A stretch of DNA of 64,000 bases. Origin: Cerioporus squamosus (taxonomy: Eukaryota; Basidiomycota; Agaricomycetes; Polyporales; Polyporaceae). Positions within the stretch are counted from its first letter, which is position 1. The number at the start of each line of letters is the position of its first letter. This document shows, piece after piece, positions 34,952 through 46,665 of this stretch. The DNA lies in contig JABYQS010000096.1 of the NCBI GenBank assembly GCA_022592435.1, positions 62,001 through 126,000 on the forward strand, in the 5' to 3' direction. A program made the translations under genes and the position numbers. A model generated the notes under the pieces. That model was given only the letters and a program-made list of their open reading frames with translations. It did not search any database and was not told the origin of the DNA.

Positions 34952-37900
34952 CTACTCTGTTGATACATCCATGTGAACCACGTCTTCCGAGGGCTTGTCC
35001 AACGCAGTGTTCTGGTTCTTCCTCTCCGCGAGGAACGCATCTATGCGCTGCTTGAGCTCAACATCTGAGCGCCAGCCTGATGTCAGTACAGTGCGCGTGG
35101 AAGGGAAAATGAAGACCACCACGTACTGGGAATAACCTCCTCGAGTGTCAATGGGACACGGTTGAAAGGGTCCTTGGTGTCCGACAGCAAGTGCGACTTG
35201 ATCGTGGACCTATCGACAACAACCCTCGACGACGGTAGGGTAACAGGGTCACGCATGAGCGTGTACATGACAGGATCTGTAAGGAAGAGAAGGTCAGCCA
35301 ACAGCCAATGCACGCCACGAAGTGACATACCCAGGAACTCCTCGGGAATCTCTCCCAGGTCGTCTTCCGCCTCCAGAGTCGCTTTCGTTTCCTCAACCTT
35401 CACTACGAACAGTCGCAGCTTCTCAATCTCATCAGGGGACTTGAGCGAGAACCTCCTCAAGATTTCCGCTGCCTGCTCGAACAGCTCTTTCCGGTAACTC
35501 CGGCCATCCGCCGCGACAGCACGCGCGAACTCGCCCTGGTCGCTCAGGTTGATATAGACCTGAATCAGGTCGCTGAGGAGCGCCTTGGGATCGAACTTGA
35601 ACTTCTCCGGGTTCTGCACTTTCAGGTTGCGGCAACGAGGACCAGCGAGCGCCTCGAGGTTGTAGTCCAGCATGGCAGCGAGCTTGTCGACGATCTCGGG
35701 AACCATGAAGGGGGCCTTCGTCTCGCCCGTGAAGATCTTCAGCAGGTCAACCGTCGAGTTTCCGAGCTGTACATATCCGCTGGCTTGCCGTTCGAGGCTC
35801 CGCAAATGGCCCTCTCGCTCGCGGCGGTATTGGGCGGGCTTTGCCTCCCATGCCGCCCGATCCCGCATCTCTGTCTGGATCTCGTGGATCTTTGCCAGGT
35901 CGGAGAGCGACTCATCCAAGAGGTAGGTGACATCGTTGATCATGAGGTTGACGAAGCGGATAAATTTCTCAGAGTTGTTACTACCAGGAGAGGGTTACTG
36001 TTGGTCCCAAGGAGTTGTGGGTTATGCGTACTCACGTCGATTGGTCCTTCAGCGCATCGCGGTGTGCTTGATTGTTCCAAATCTGCTTGAAGATGTACGC
36101 GATATTTCGCCGAGAGTCTGGAGAGCGAAGTTGAGATCCTGGAGGTCGCATCACATTCCAGAGAACATACTGAATTTGTCGTAGAACTGGGAACTTGCAC
36201 CGGTCTGTTCAACCTCTACATGCAGACATTAGCAATGATCGGGGAGGTAGAAGCATCCGAGTACCAATGTAGAAACTCATCAATGCGGGCATCAAGTGCT
36301 TGAGCGCGACCGGGTGTGTGTTCAGCAGCGTCGTGAGGACGTTACGGTGTTCGCCCCAGTTCCAAGTACCGTAGAAGAGGACCTCAACAATCTTGGCCTT
36401 GAGGAAGGGGTTCTTGATGTACCATGTTGATGTGAGGAACGTTAGACACCAAATGAGCATTTCGTTCTTGCCAGAGAGCTCCAGGCTCTTTGGACTCTGA
36501 CTGCAATGACAAGACAGACAAGGTGAGCGAAATCCTGGCCCTCCAATGAAGCGACCGTACCGGATGACGAAGAGATAATACTCTATCACGTCCTCGAGGA
36601 GGTATTCTGGTAGGACACGGAAAGACGTAGGGACCTCCTTGGGCAGAGGAAGTCTATGCATCCGATTACTCCCTCAGTACACAGCCAAGGCGAATAAAAC
36701 AGATGACGCACTCGATCGTTGGGTTTGGGTGCTTCTTGCGGGGATCGACAAAGCGGATGAGCCATGTCGACACAAGATTGGCGAAGCTGATAGACCTGAA
36801 GACGAGCTCTGGATCGGCGAGCTGCGTGTCGTAGGCCAGTTGGGCAGCGTATATCTTATCTTGCTCGGCCTGCAGCGGTGTCAGCGTTGACCAGCTGATA
36901 AAATTCGCGAATTGTACCTTGCCAGCATTGATCGCCGCTTCCGTGCGGGCCTGGAAAGGTGTCTAGCCAAGAGAGTCAGAATACGAGTTAACCGGCACGC
37001 GTTGGGATACTTACTCCTCTCCACGACTGGTCACTCTGGAGCACCTCCAGGTGACGACGGATATCATCGTACTGCCTTCCGAGTTCCTCCAGATTGTTCA
37101 CGATCTTCTGCTGTCCGAGGTGGTTCGCGGCGAGCGTAAGGTAGAAGATCTCCGATATGAAGTTCGGCGGCGCTATGGCGATGTCAGTACGGCGCACACC
37201 ATCTGGCCATGAGTGAGCTTACCAGTCGTGGCCTCATTCTCCTTCCGCCATGCCTCGGCCTCGTCATTCGTCGCGTTAACGCGCGTCTCGTCACTGATGT
37301 CGATACGAGACGAGTGTGCATAGTATGCCGGGTCGATCCTGTCCATCTGCAATCACACGACGGTAAGCAGCCGCCAACGACACGTCCACACGCGGATCTA
37401 CCTTGCTATACTGCGCATCCATGAACGGTTCACAGAACTGCAGCAGGAGAATCTGCAAGTTCATGATGAAGCAGTCGGAGGAGACCGTCAACATATCGAC
37501 CTGGCATTGAATTAGCATGCGGATCGCTCGGGGCAACAGCAAACATAACACACCTGCATGCCAGCACGCCTTCGGTTGAGTTTGATAGCATGGGCGAAAT
37601 ACTGCAGAACAGCCTCCTTAGCGTCCGCAGAGGCACGGACGAGCGCATTGAAGACTTGGAACAGAGACGACTAGAACAACATGAGCTTATACACCAACGC
37701 GAGCAGCCAAGCCCGTTTACCTGAAGCGTCTTGAGCGTGCCACGCAGACTGGCCATTGCTGAGGTAATCTCTCCTTGTGGACGCGTCTCATGGTTAGTGA
37801 AGTAGGTCGTAGAGATCGATGGCTATGAGGACGGATCAGTACGTTTACTCAGCTATTGTAAGGAAATGCGCCGAATTACCCATTCTCTGTGAAACACTCC

Positions 37901-39261
37901 TAGCCTCAGGAGGGGTCCCATTAAACTCTTCGACTCAAACTCGGGCGCAGGTACTTCAGGATTCCACTCAGGCAACCTTGTGATCATCGCAGCGACCGGT
38001 TTGACGCTAACGAGTGCCTCAAGACCGCTGATGACGCCGCGCCATCCGTCCCCGCTCGCAAAGCCGACTGCGAGGGACTCGTGCCAACACAGCTTCACGA
38101 CAACAGGTCCCAAGACGCTGTCGATTTCGTTGTCCGGCTCGAAGCGTCTGACGAGATCCTGCAGGAAAAGCTCAATTTCCGACGCATCGAGCAGACTTGT
38201 TGAAGATGTCGACAGGTAAGGTCCAGAGAGTGCAGAGAGGGACATGAAAGAGGGTATGAGCTCCTGCGAGCCAAACTCCTTGCCCGGGATGTTCGGTTGG
38301 GGGAACATCTCGGGCTCTTGGAGTGTCAAACCGGTGTAACTGATGATCAGGTCGCGTAGCTTGTCCAGTATCTCGGTGGCTTGCTGCTGTTGTAATGGCA
38401 CAACATTCTGGTGGCAAAGGGCTCAGCATAGATACTTCGTAAAGCGGATAAGCATGCCTACCTTTTTCAGTAGAGCAGACCTAGTAGCGTTCAGCCGTTT
38501 CCAGCAGCCAATCAAGTACTCCAGCACCGTCAATTGCGCCGGCAGTGAAGCAAGCACAGGAAGAAACTCCAGGTCGTCCCTGCAAATTCCCTTGAGTAAG
38601 CGAAGCGGAGAGGCCATCAGGCTACGTACGACATGCCCTGCGGGTCGAGTTCCAGTCGGGCAATTAAAGTACGATCCATCACGTCCGCATTCAGCTGCAG
38701 CGAAAGACCTGCGATGATGGGTTGTAGAAGTGTTTTGTGTGACTTAGCGCCATAGGACATACCTTCGCCTTGCATTTCTCCTCCGCCAAGTTCTTCAGCC
38801 ACACTACCTCGTACGCGGTCTTCTCTGCGACTTCTCGCTACCAAATGCCATCGGACGCGATTCCATTGCACACAGAGCTACGAGCGTACCTTCAAGGTCA
38901 CATTGAATACGGCAGAGATGGTCTCATCCTCCCAGGTCGGGAGATCGAGCTGCACAGGTGCAGCTGCTGCCGGTGCTTTCTTCTTCAGAGGCACAGGCGA
39001 AGGTGCCGCTACCAGAGGCTCGGCAGGCCGTTTCTGGACAATGGGTGGTGAACTCGGTTTCTTCGGAGTAGGCGTAGGTACAGGAGGAGGAGCAGGGGTA
39101 CTGGAGGTAGATGCTGCAGGACTAGGACTCGAGGATGCGGCTCCTTGCAGTTTCGCCAAACGCTTGAGACGGATCTGCGTTCTCCCCGTAAGCAACGCAT
39201 CTCACGACACTCCACTGAGCACGCTCACCCTCTCCGCGTCGTCCTGGGGGTTCGTGGCCAT
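34952..39261 (-). CDS. UFD2: Ubiquitin conjugation factor E4 (U-box E3/E4 ligase)
   Basis: It extends ubiquitin chains in the ubiquitin-fusion and ER-associated degradation pathways. Twenty exons join in frame to 1095 residues: 39229-39261, 38890-39174, 38763-38837, 38630-38694, 38462-38579, 37880-38407, 37721-37822, 37554-37670, 37402-37500, 37223-37346, 37015-37172, 36918-36962, 36712-36869, 36561-36653, 36265-36500, 36171-36215, 36036-36117, 35331-35980, 35127-35276, 34952-35076. The N-terminus is Pro/Ser-rich. The Ufd2 core shows [50 protein letters not shown] and [20 protein letters not shown]. The C-terminal U-box is [20 protein letters not shown] plus [15 protein letters not shown]. 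No frame break was found across 4.3 kb. Confidence 0.96.
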
Positions 39262-39425
39262 GGTGGAGATGGAAGTGGTGGTACAAGGACAAGGATGTGT
39301 AGGGATCGGGCAGAGAGTGTGTAGCCGAGTGGTTCAGCGAGCGCCGGCGACTTTACGTGTTTGCTTGCTGCCACTTGGCCACCACCACTTACCCGTCCAC
39401 CTCATTTCTCGTCCTCGGCGTCGCC
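39262..39425. promoter_or_regulatory. Short bidirectional promoter, UFD2 / bL35m
   Basis: Only 164 bases separate the start codons of two divergent genes, so both promoters and 5' UTRs must lie here. No TATA box is obvious. Confidence 0.6.
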
Positions 39426-39755
39426 ATGCTGTCTCTCCTCCCACGTGTCCTGGGGACAGCACGTCTTTTCTCGACCTCGGCGGCCGCGCAATACCCGAAG
39501 CTGAAGTCACATTCCGGAGCGAAGAAGCGGTGGAGGTCAATAGCGTCAGGCATCTTCAAGCGGGTACGTCCCATCTCAGGGTGCTTGTACACACGTGTGT
39601 TCACAGAGGATACGGTTGGAAAGGCGAAGGCAGGGCATAAGCACTTGAATGTGAACAAGAGCCCTGCAAGGAAAAACGCATTGGGACAGACGGCGTATTC
39701 GCATGGATCGCAGACAGCAACGTTGAAGAAGTTGCTCCCCTACGGCTCACCCTAG
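39426..39755 (+). CDS. Mitochondrial ribosomal protein bL35m
   Basis: A small protein of the mitochondrial large ribosomal subunit. Exons 39426-39563 and 39624-39755 give 89 residues. The N-terminus MLSLLPRVLGTARLFSTSAA looks like a mitochondrial import sequence. The bL35 signature is KLKSHSGAKKRWRSIASGIF then AGHKHLNVNKSPARKN, ending LKKLLPYGSP. In-frame upstream Met codons exist from 39357, but the chosen Met gives the best targeting peptide. Confidence 0.93.
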   Translation: MLSLLPRVLGTARLFSTSAAAQYPKLKSHSGAKKRWRSIASGIFKRVRPISGCLYTRVFTEDTVGKAKAGHKHLNVNKSPARKNALGQTAYSHGSQTATLKKLLPYGSP

Positions 39756-39909
39756 ATCGTTTAAGCATCATGCTAGGCATTATGCGCATTTAGAAGGGTT
39801 TTGGTGAGTACATCAGATTTGAGTGTCCCCTCTCGAGCTGACACGATCCCAGTCCACATTACTTGTACCATATCACCACGACCTATGGTCTAATGCACAC
39901 TGGACACGT

Positions 39910-41127
39910 CTAGTGAATGTCTACGTCCGCTTCGTCTAGAGCGTTGCTCTCGCTTCGACCCTCCTCAAGCTCAGTCGCAGCAGCTTCACCCTTGAGCTTG
40001 CCGCCGCCGAAGAAGGCGCGGATATCTTGTTGCTTGGGGTCGTGCGCTGCGCTGCCGATGCCCTTCTGGCGTTTCTGGAGCTCATTTCAACGACCAAGCC
40101 GCGATCCATAGCATCTCGACACCTACCACTTCGTCCAGGTGCTCGTGCCGGTTGACGTCCGTCACCTGAATGCGCAACTTCGGTGGGTTGCTGTCGGGGA
40201 AGTCCAGCGGCACTCCCTCCTGGGCGCCCTAGTTGACGAATGAGCCTGGAGGAGATAGGGATAAGACTGTGAGTTACCTCAACCTGAATGGTCGCCCTCG
40301 ACCACGCCGTATTATGCAGTCCCCGGTACTTGTCCCCTGGATGAACCCCGCGTTCGTCTTTGGCAAGCAAGGCGGGGATGAGTTCACTGATGCACAACCC
40401 ATGGCTTGCAAGAGCGATGTGCACTCCCGTCTTCCCTTCCCGCGCCGCCTTCCACACATGCGGCATGACGAGCTGGTCGATGGCCTGCGTTGCGCGAGCG
40501 TAGAGGTCGTCCAAGCTTTCACCGTCCGGGAACTTCTGGTGTCGCTCGTGCAAGACAGGCCAAATGCCCTTCGCGAAGTGCTCCTCTATGGTCATTCCAG
40601 GAGTCTGTTCCCAGGCCCACGGCTGACCCTCCGCTACGCCGAAGTGCTGCTCGCGCAAGAGGGGCGACTCTTGGAAATACGGCTTGGGGTCGGGTTGCGC
40701 ATCGCGCACGGCTTGGCCGGTCCAGAGGGCCCTCTTGAGAGTCGACGCATATATGGCCTCAAACCGCGTGGTGGATAGGGACTTCGCGAGAGCTTGCGCT
40801 TGCTACAGAATCGGCATTGTCCAACATGGGAGGAGTCATCGTTGGTCGGAACACTCACATTCATTCCTGCCTTCCTTGTAAGTCATAACAAAGTCTGAAA
40901 TTTGGGAAGCTCACCATGGTTGGATAGTGGCGCATCCTTCCAACCAGCCCATGCCGACCGCTGTACAACGTGCACTCAGGTCTGGAGATCTCTGCGCTCG
41001 TTGCACCGAACCTACCAGGTTGTCCGTAGATTCACCATGCCTGATCTGCACAAGTTGAGATGGGTTTTCTGTCAAATTAAATGGTCCAACTACTCACGAA
41101 GGTAACGATGACTGTTGGTGTCGACAT
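39910..41127 (-). CDS. Histidine phosphatase (phosphoglycerate-mutase-like) with PIP-box-like tail
   Basis: Branch-1 histidine phosphatase superfamily; substrate unknown. Seven exons (41098-41127, 41016-41045, 40915-40960, 40859-40866, 40278-40802, 40127-40228, 39910-40074) give 301 residues. The phosphate-accepting motif is FIRHGESTDN near residue 12; ALASHGLCISEL holds the second His; FEAIYASTLKRALWTGQAV and FGVAEGQPWAWEQTPGMTIE are typical. Exon 4 is only eight bases, yet it restores the conserved NHGMNQAQAL exactly. The C-terminus, after IQVTDVNRHEHLDEV, is a charged tail with QQDIRAFFGGGK, fitting the PCNA-interacting QxxIxxFF pattern. Confidence 0.88.
40009..40032 (-). other. Encoded PIP-box-like motif
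   Basis: These codons spell QQDIRAFF near the C-terminus of the histidine phosphatase. It matches Q-x-x-I-x-x-F-F, followed by Gly and Lys residues. PCNA binding is inferred from the motif alone. Confidence 0.5.
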
Positions 41128-41443
41128 GGTTGTGTCCAAGATGCGCTGCACGACCTGTCCACGTTCCGCATCATCTCAGAGTCAACTACCCACTGCCCAG
41201 CAGCCGTAGACGCCCACTATATGCGCTCCCCGGAAAGGCAATCAACGCCGAGGGTGTGGATGACTAAGCACGGCCGAGTGCCTGCGCGAACGTTCCCGCG
41301 CTTGGCTTGATTGTGACACTGACAGCAGCTCTCCTCAGCTTGCGTGTCGTCCTCCACGACGGTGGACGCGCGTCCCCGTCGCTTCATACATAAGCTTGGC
41401 TAGCACTATCATCGACCGCATACACCCACCCCATACCACCACT
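41128..41443. promoter_or_regulatory. Divergent promoter region
   Basis: 316 bases between the start codons of the histidine phosphatase and the AN1 protein. No distinct element recognised. Confidence 0.4.
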
Positions 41444-42642
41444 ATGTCCGGCTCCTCGACACCGACGCCTGAGCGCGATACCCAGCTTCTCGAGGTCGGG
41501 CAGCAATGCTCTTCCCCATCCTGTCTTCTGGTAGACTTCCTACCTTTCAAGTGTCAGCACTGCGGGGAGCCCTTCTGTGGGGACCACTATCTGCCAACCG
41601 CCCATTCATGCGCGAAATACGATGCTGCGAAGCATGACCGCGTCGCCCCATCTTGTGAGTACACTTCCGACATATGTGATTGGCCACATTCTCACCTGGA
41701 GTTAGGTCCTCTGTGTAACGTTCCGGTGGCCATTCCACCTGGCCAAGACCCGAACATCCGTATGGAGCGTCACATCAACACGGAGTGCTCTGTCATGACG
41801 GGGAGGAAAGCGAAGTCCGGTACGCCGACTTGCGCACGGCCGAAGTGTGGAAAGGTCTGTTCTCCCCTATACGCTGCGAGGTGAGTACTCGCGTGTTCGT
41901 CCCAGTCATAGTCGTAAGACTCACCCATTCCGTCTAGTCCTGCAAGCAACAGTTCTGTCCCCAACACCGCTTCCCCAGGGACCACACATGCAGCACGACG
42001 AACCGCACGTCCTCGAAGCAGTCATCACCTGCGGCCACCTGGGCGAACGTGTCGAACCAGACAAGTGCTGCTTCAGCCGCAGCCGTAGCTGCACTCAAGC
42101 GTGCCGCCGCAACACCGTCGTCCGGCGGGCGTCCACCTGCAACCAGCAACGCACAGCCTGCAGCACCCGCGAAGCCTGCGGCATCTTCGTCTCGGTCCAA
42201 TCCTTTCTCATCTACAGACCGGTGAGCAGCCTTCAGTTCGTTCCCTACCAGTGGATCACTCATAGAGCAACAGTCACACGATCCTCATCACCACCCCTTC
42301 TCTCACGTCTACGTCTACATCGACCGCCACCAACGAATCTAACGATGACAACGACCCCCCTGCACGGTGTTCACCGAAACATACATCCCCGACTAATATC
42401 GCTACTTCATCGTTTGTTCCGCCGCCGCTCTTCGGCATGGCGTAATCCCGGCATCTACCATTGTATCGCTATTGACGACCACTGTATCATATCGGCATCT
42501 AAGACGCGCGAAGGCGGAGAGGGAGAGCAGGAAGAGGGCTATTCAGGAGCGCGCGAGGAAAGGGTTGCCCATCTCAGAGGAGGACAGGGTGTTCTTGGCG
42601 CAGATGGAGGCGAGTGGGAAGGATGATTGCATTGTCATGTAG
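41444..42642 (+). CDS. AN1-type zinc-finger protein (Cuz1/ZFAND2-like)
   Basis: Proteins of this kind link Cdc48/p97 and the proteasome under proteotoxic stress. Exons: 41444-41654, 41706-41880, 41938-42221, 42268-42441, 42504-42642, about 327 residues. Two AN1 fingers are seen: CQHCGEPFCGDHYLPTAHSC near residue 38, and CARPKCGKVC followed, after PIRCE, by SCKQQFCPQHRFPRDHTC. An Ala/Ser/Thr-rich linker leads to a charged helix, RRAKAERESRKRAIQERARK, and the ending SEEDRVFLAQMEASGKDDC. One C appears missing in the run at 41864-41867: without it the second finger loses frame, with it the Cys spacing is perfect. Confidence 0.86.
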
Positions 42643-42826
42643 GATGCTATATACTACGATATCATTGCTTGGTTACACATCGTGAGGTACGGCTCCAGTG
42701 GTCCAAGCTGAGTACTAGTACAGGTCTTCGTCACAAAAGACCAGTAGATGGCCGACTGGTTGGTCACTGACGAGAGCGAGGCGAGATCACTTGGTGGTGA
42801 CAATCTCTCTCCAGTACTGCAAAATA

Positions 42827-45223
42827 CTAGAATACAGGAGCATCTCTTAGGAAGAGCTGCTTCTCCTCCTTCTGTATCCAACGGGCGATCGCGTTCGCTG
42901 CACCCACAGCTGCGCTCTTCGGTAGCCTTGGTGATAGCGCGACGTAGAGCTCAAACGGCTGGGTGATCTGCCAGTAAAAGCTTGAGCAATTCGGAAAGCA
43001 GTGCAGAATTGAGCAGACGCACCCAACCCATGACGCACTCCTGGCTAGTGCGAAGGTACTGCAGCTTGAGAGTGCGTTCCTGTCCCGACTTCGCGTGGAT
43101 CGAATCGAAGATGGTCTGGTAGAGAGTGATGAGCCTACACGGAGAGGACGTCAGCACTGGTCTGGTGTCGGGTCATGGTACAAATAGCGGATATCTACCT
43201 ACCTTCGTTTCTCGTTGGGCGTGTCATATGGGTCCTCGAACGTCGGCATCGTTACCTGCACATGCGAGCGCGACTTGTACATGAAGTGTCGCAGCCCTGG
43301 AATACCGAGGTTCGAGATGGAGTACTCGGTGTCTCCTTGTGATATGGCATCAGAGAGTCTCTTCAACAGGCCATCGTTCGCGAGTCGCTGCAACATGACG
43401 ATTTAGTGCGTGAAACGCGGAGAGTGGGAAATGAGACGTACATTGGAGACGGTCTCGCACCAGCCTCTGACTGCCTCGAAGTCTGCGTTTCCACTGACAC
43501 AAATGAGACCAACCTCCGCACGACGATCCATAGCGATCCCGGTAGGTAGGGACTGCGAGCTCGCGGTATCGTCTGGCTCGGAACAGGCTGATGTGCTTTC
43601 TGCTTCTCCTTCGGAAGGCGGACCCTGAGGTGTACTTGGGACGTCGCCGCGTGGTAGGAACATCACATATGCGTTCACGAAGGCAGCAGCGTTGAACTTC
43701 GGCAAGCATACAGGTAGCCACGAAGCGGCGGCAGAGTTGTTGAGTATCGACGGAGAGTGTATGGTGTTGATCAAGATATGGAGGTCTGCATATTCGTTAG
43801 TTAATCAGGGTGAAGAGTGCGCTCGTTCTATCATACCCGACGGATGGATAGAATGCTTTCGCGGCCTGACCAGGGTGATCACGCGGCCTTGCGCAACCAA
43901 AATGACATACAACATTTCCTGCAAATCGAGATGTCACTGGCATGAAATCAGGAGTAAACACGAATGCGCACTTTGATCTTGGAGGTTGGTATGAGGATAT
44001 CCGCGACCGCCTTCCTCAATACCGGATCGAGCTTCAAGCAGTGTAGAGAGGATGTGCTCATAGCCATATCCCACTCCAATCGAGAAAGTAGGGAATAGAG
44101 GAAGGGTTCTGCGCCTACAAGATAGAGTCAGCATATGATGCGATTGGAGCTCACAATGCGTACATACCCCCTAGGAGTCTCCGTAGGTCAAAGTTGCGGC
44201 GTTGCTCGAACATTCGCCGCAACTGTTCGGCAGATACTACGCTCAGAATCTGCAGGTGCAAGTATTCAAGGTGGTATCTGGTCTTGCTTCGCGAACGTTA
44301 GCAGGTGAAGGGATTTCGGGTCGCGAGAAGGAGGTAACTGACGACTGATTCTGGCTCACCCCATGCCGAGACGCAGACGTAGTACAACGGAGGTCGTAGC
44401 AGGAACACTATTCGCGTGCTTCCCGCATTGATGCACCGCAATTTGTCTCCATCGTCCAGGAAGATCGAGACGAGGGCTTGGACAACCCCAATCATAGCAG
44501 TGACGCTATCCGAGTTAGTGTCATGGTCGCTGGGTATCGAAGTTAGCTTTGTTGTCTCAATCACAGGCTATGACTGCACGACGTGCCTCACGAAGACCGG
44601 TTTCCCAGCATCCGTTAGGACGAAGTACTGGCGTGGGGGAAATTGTTCCGCTGCGGCCACCTGGCTCGGTATTGGGATATCAAGGACATGCACTATGGCG
44701 ACAGACCTGGTGTGTGGCTAATCTCCTGCATGGCGGAGACATTCTCACTGGGACGTCGCCTGAATGGTGACATGTCTAGCAGTGTTCGTTGAGGTTATCT
44801 TCCAGCACTACGAGGACATAACAACGGACCTCCGAAGGATTCCTTCTTGCTCAATGTCCGTCTGAGCTGTTCTCGTAGGCTCTTCTTTGACTCCTCGTCA
44901 CCAGCGCGGGACTCAAGCGAGCCGGTAGCGTTCCCCTGCTCTCCGTCGATGACGTCCACATCCGCATCTGGTTCTTGCACTAGGATCCCTTCGACTACGG
45001 ACGAACCGGAGCTACCACCACTGGTTTCGGGTTGCGTGGAGACTTGGGGGATAGACGCAGAAGAGCCATAGCTGTACACCCTCAACGAGGACACGGAAGG
45101 CACTGGCCGTATAACGGGAGGCGAAGCGAGACGAGACGGACCAGGGACTGGTGTGCCAGAACGAGACGGCACTCGGGAGGGTGCGCGGGAACGGGGTGAG
45201 CGTGGGGTATGTGTGTTCGACAT
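42827..45223 (-). CDS. MON1: Vacuolar fusion protein MON1
   Basis: With Ccz1 it forms the guanine-nucleotide exchange factor for Rab7/Ypt7 on late endosomes and vacuoles. Ten exons (44830-45223, 44587-44692, 44343-44529, 44168-44282, 43972-44114, 43837-43918, 43442-43785, 43203-43387, 43023-43134, 42827-42967) give 602 residues. After a Ser/Pro-rich N-terminus come RQYFVLTDAGKPVFV, FLLRPPLYYVCVSAWGEPES, EQRRNFDLRRLLGGAEPF, WLPVCLPKFNAAAFVNAYVM, SISNLGIPGLRHFMYKSRSH and the C-terminal ARWIQKEEKQLFLRDAPVF. The intron at 44530-44586 appears to use GC instead of GT. The first intron is 137 nt with a weak donor, so that junction is less sure. Confidence 0.92.
44530..44586 (-). other. Probable GC-AG intron in MON1
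   Basis: The donor reads AG|GCACGT, a good match to the GC-AG class apart from one base. A CTAAC branch-point-like element sits shortly before a CCCAG acceptor. The 57-nt length and phase fit, while GT donors nearby break the frame. Confidence 0.6.
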
Positions 45224-45425
45224 TGTTCCCTGCTCTGCGATCTATGTCATTTCTTGAAGAATTGTCTTTGAGCAGAGGGTCGCCCGAGAGTCAGACGGCG
45301 GTGGCGGAGAGCAAGCAAGGTGCTTCCCGGCGGTTACGGCTACGCGACTTCTTTCACCTCGACCTCCACCTCAGCACCAGTGGCACCTCCTCCGCATCCA
45401 TATTCACGGTTCCGGACGTGCTTTC

Positions 45426-46550
45426 ATGTTGCCAGCCTCACTGGCCACAATCCCAGCCAAGCAACGCGGAGAACCGTGGTTCGAGGACGGCAATGTCATT
45501 GTCCTCACCGAAGACACCGCCTCGGACGTCACCGTCGCGTTCAAGGTGCACCGCGGCGTGCTCGGACGACACTCCGAGGTCTTCCAGTCGATGTTCGAGC
45601 TCCCTGTACCCACGGCGGAAGACGTAGAATTTGCGGACGGGTGCCAGATCGTACGAATGTACGATCGACCGACGGAGCTGAGCGCGCTCATCCGCGCACT
45701 CTACGACGGAGCGTGAGTCTCACCCCCGTACGCGGTGCGTAGCACGCGTCCTTATGTCTGTTCGCATTGTAACGACTGTTCTTGCCCCTGGTGCATGCGC
45801 GTATTGCCTATCGACAGGTCATTCCAGTACGAGAGCATACAAGACTTCTTTTACCTCGCGGGGATCTTGCGCCTAGCCACGAAATACTTCATTGCACACC
45901 TGCGGCGACAGGCGATCCGGCATCTCCTCGAGACGTGGCCGCATACACTGCATGGACACGATTGCTTCATCGAGCGCGCGATGAGATCCCCGCTCGTCGG
46001 CGACCTCACCTACCCGTATGTCCACCCGGTCCATGTCCTGAACCTCGCGCGCGAGACGCACGTCAACATTGTCATCCCCTCCGCGATCTACATCCTCTCC
46101 CTGTATCCGTTACCCGAGATCCTCCGCGCGGACCATCCGAAGCTGAAGATCGAGCACCCGTCACGACCGTCCGGCGAGCTATCGGCGCGCGACCTGCAGG
46201 CTTATGCGCTCATGTACCAGCATCGCATTGACATCGTCCTGGATTTCATCCGGACGAGCTGTTGCGAGAGGGCACCTGCGAAGGGGTGTACAGGTCAGCC
46301 TGGAGTCTGTCAGAAGGCGTTCTTCAGACTAGGATCGCGACTGTCACGCTCGTGGGTTGTGCGTACCGGGCCTCTGACCTACATGGTGCAGGTCATCGAG
46401 ACGTTGGCGGAGGACCCAAATGTATGCACAATGTGCAGAAGGACCTTCAGGAGGGACGTGCTCGCCCTAAGGGAGAAGATATGGGCGGAGCTCCCTGGGA
46501 TCATAGGGTTACCGTCGTGGAAGGAGCTGGAGGAGATGGACATGAGCTGA
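45426..46550 (+). CDS. BTB/POZ domain protein
   Basis: Exons 45426-45712 and 45818-46550 give 339 residues. The N-terminal BTB fold reads PWFEDGNVIVLTEDTASDV, FKVHRGVLGRHSEVFQSMFE and RPTELSALIRALYDGAS, a form common in large basidiomycete BTB families. It continues with IQDFFYLAGILRLATKYFIA and helices. The C-terminal half contains several Cys pairs, such as CTMCRRTFRR. BTB proteins often dimerise or act as Cul3 adaptors, but the partner here is unknown. It converges on guanine deaminase, with 115 bases between stops. Confidence 0.85.
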
Positions 46551-46665
46551 CGTTTTCCCCTTCTCTGCGCAATCATCTTTCGTCTTCTACAGTCGTTTGG
46601 GTCGTGATATCAGGAGGATCATTGTACTATTACACAAACGGTTTACGGTGTACACGATTGCTGCT

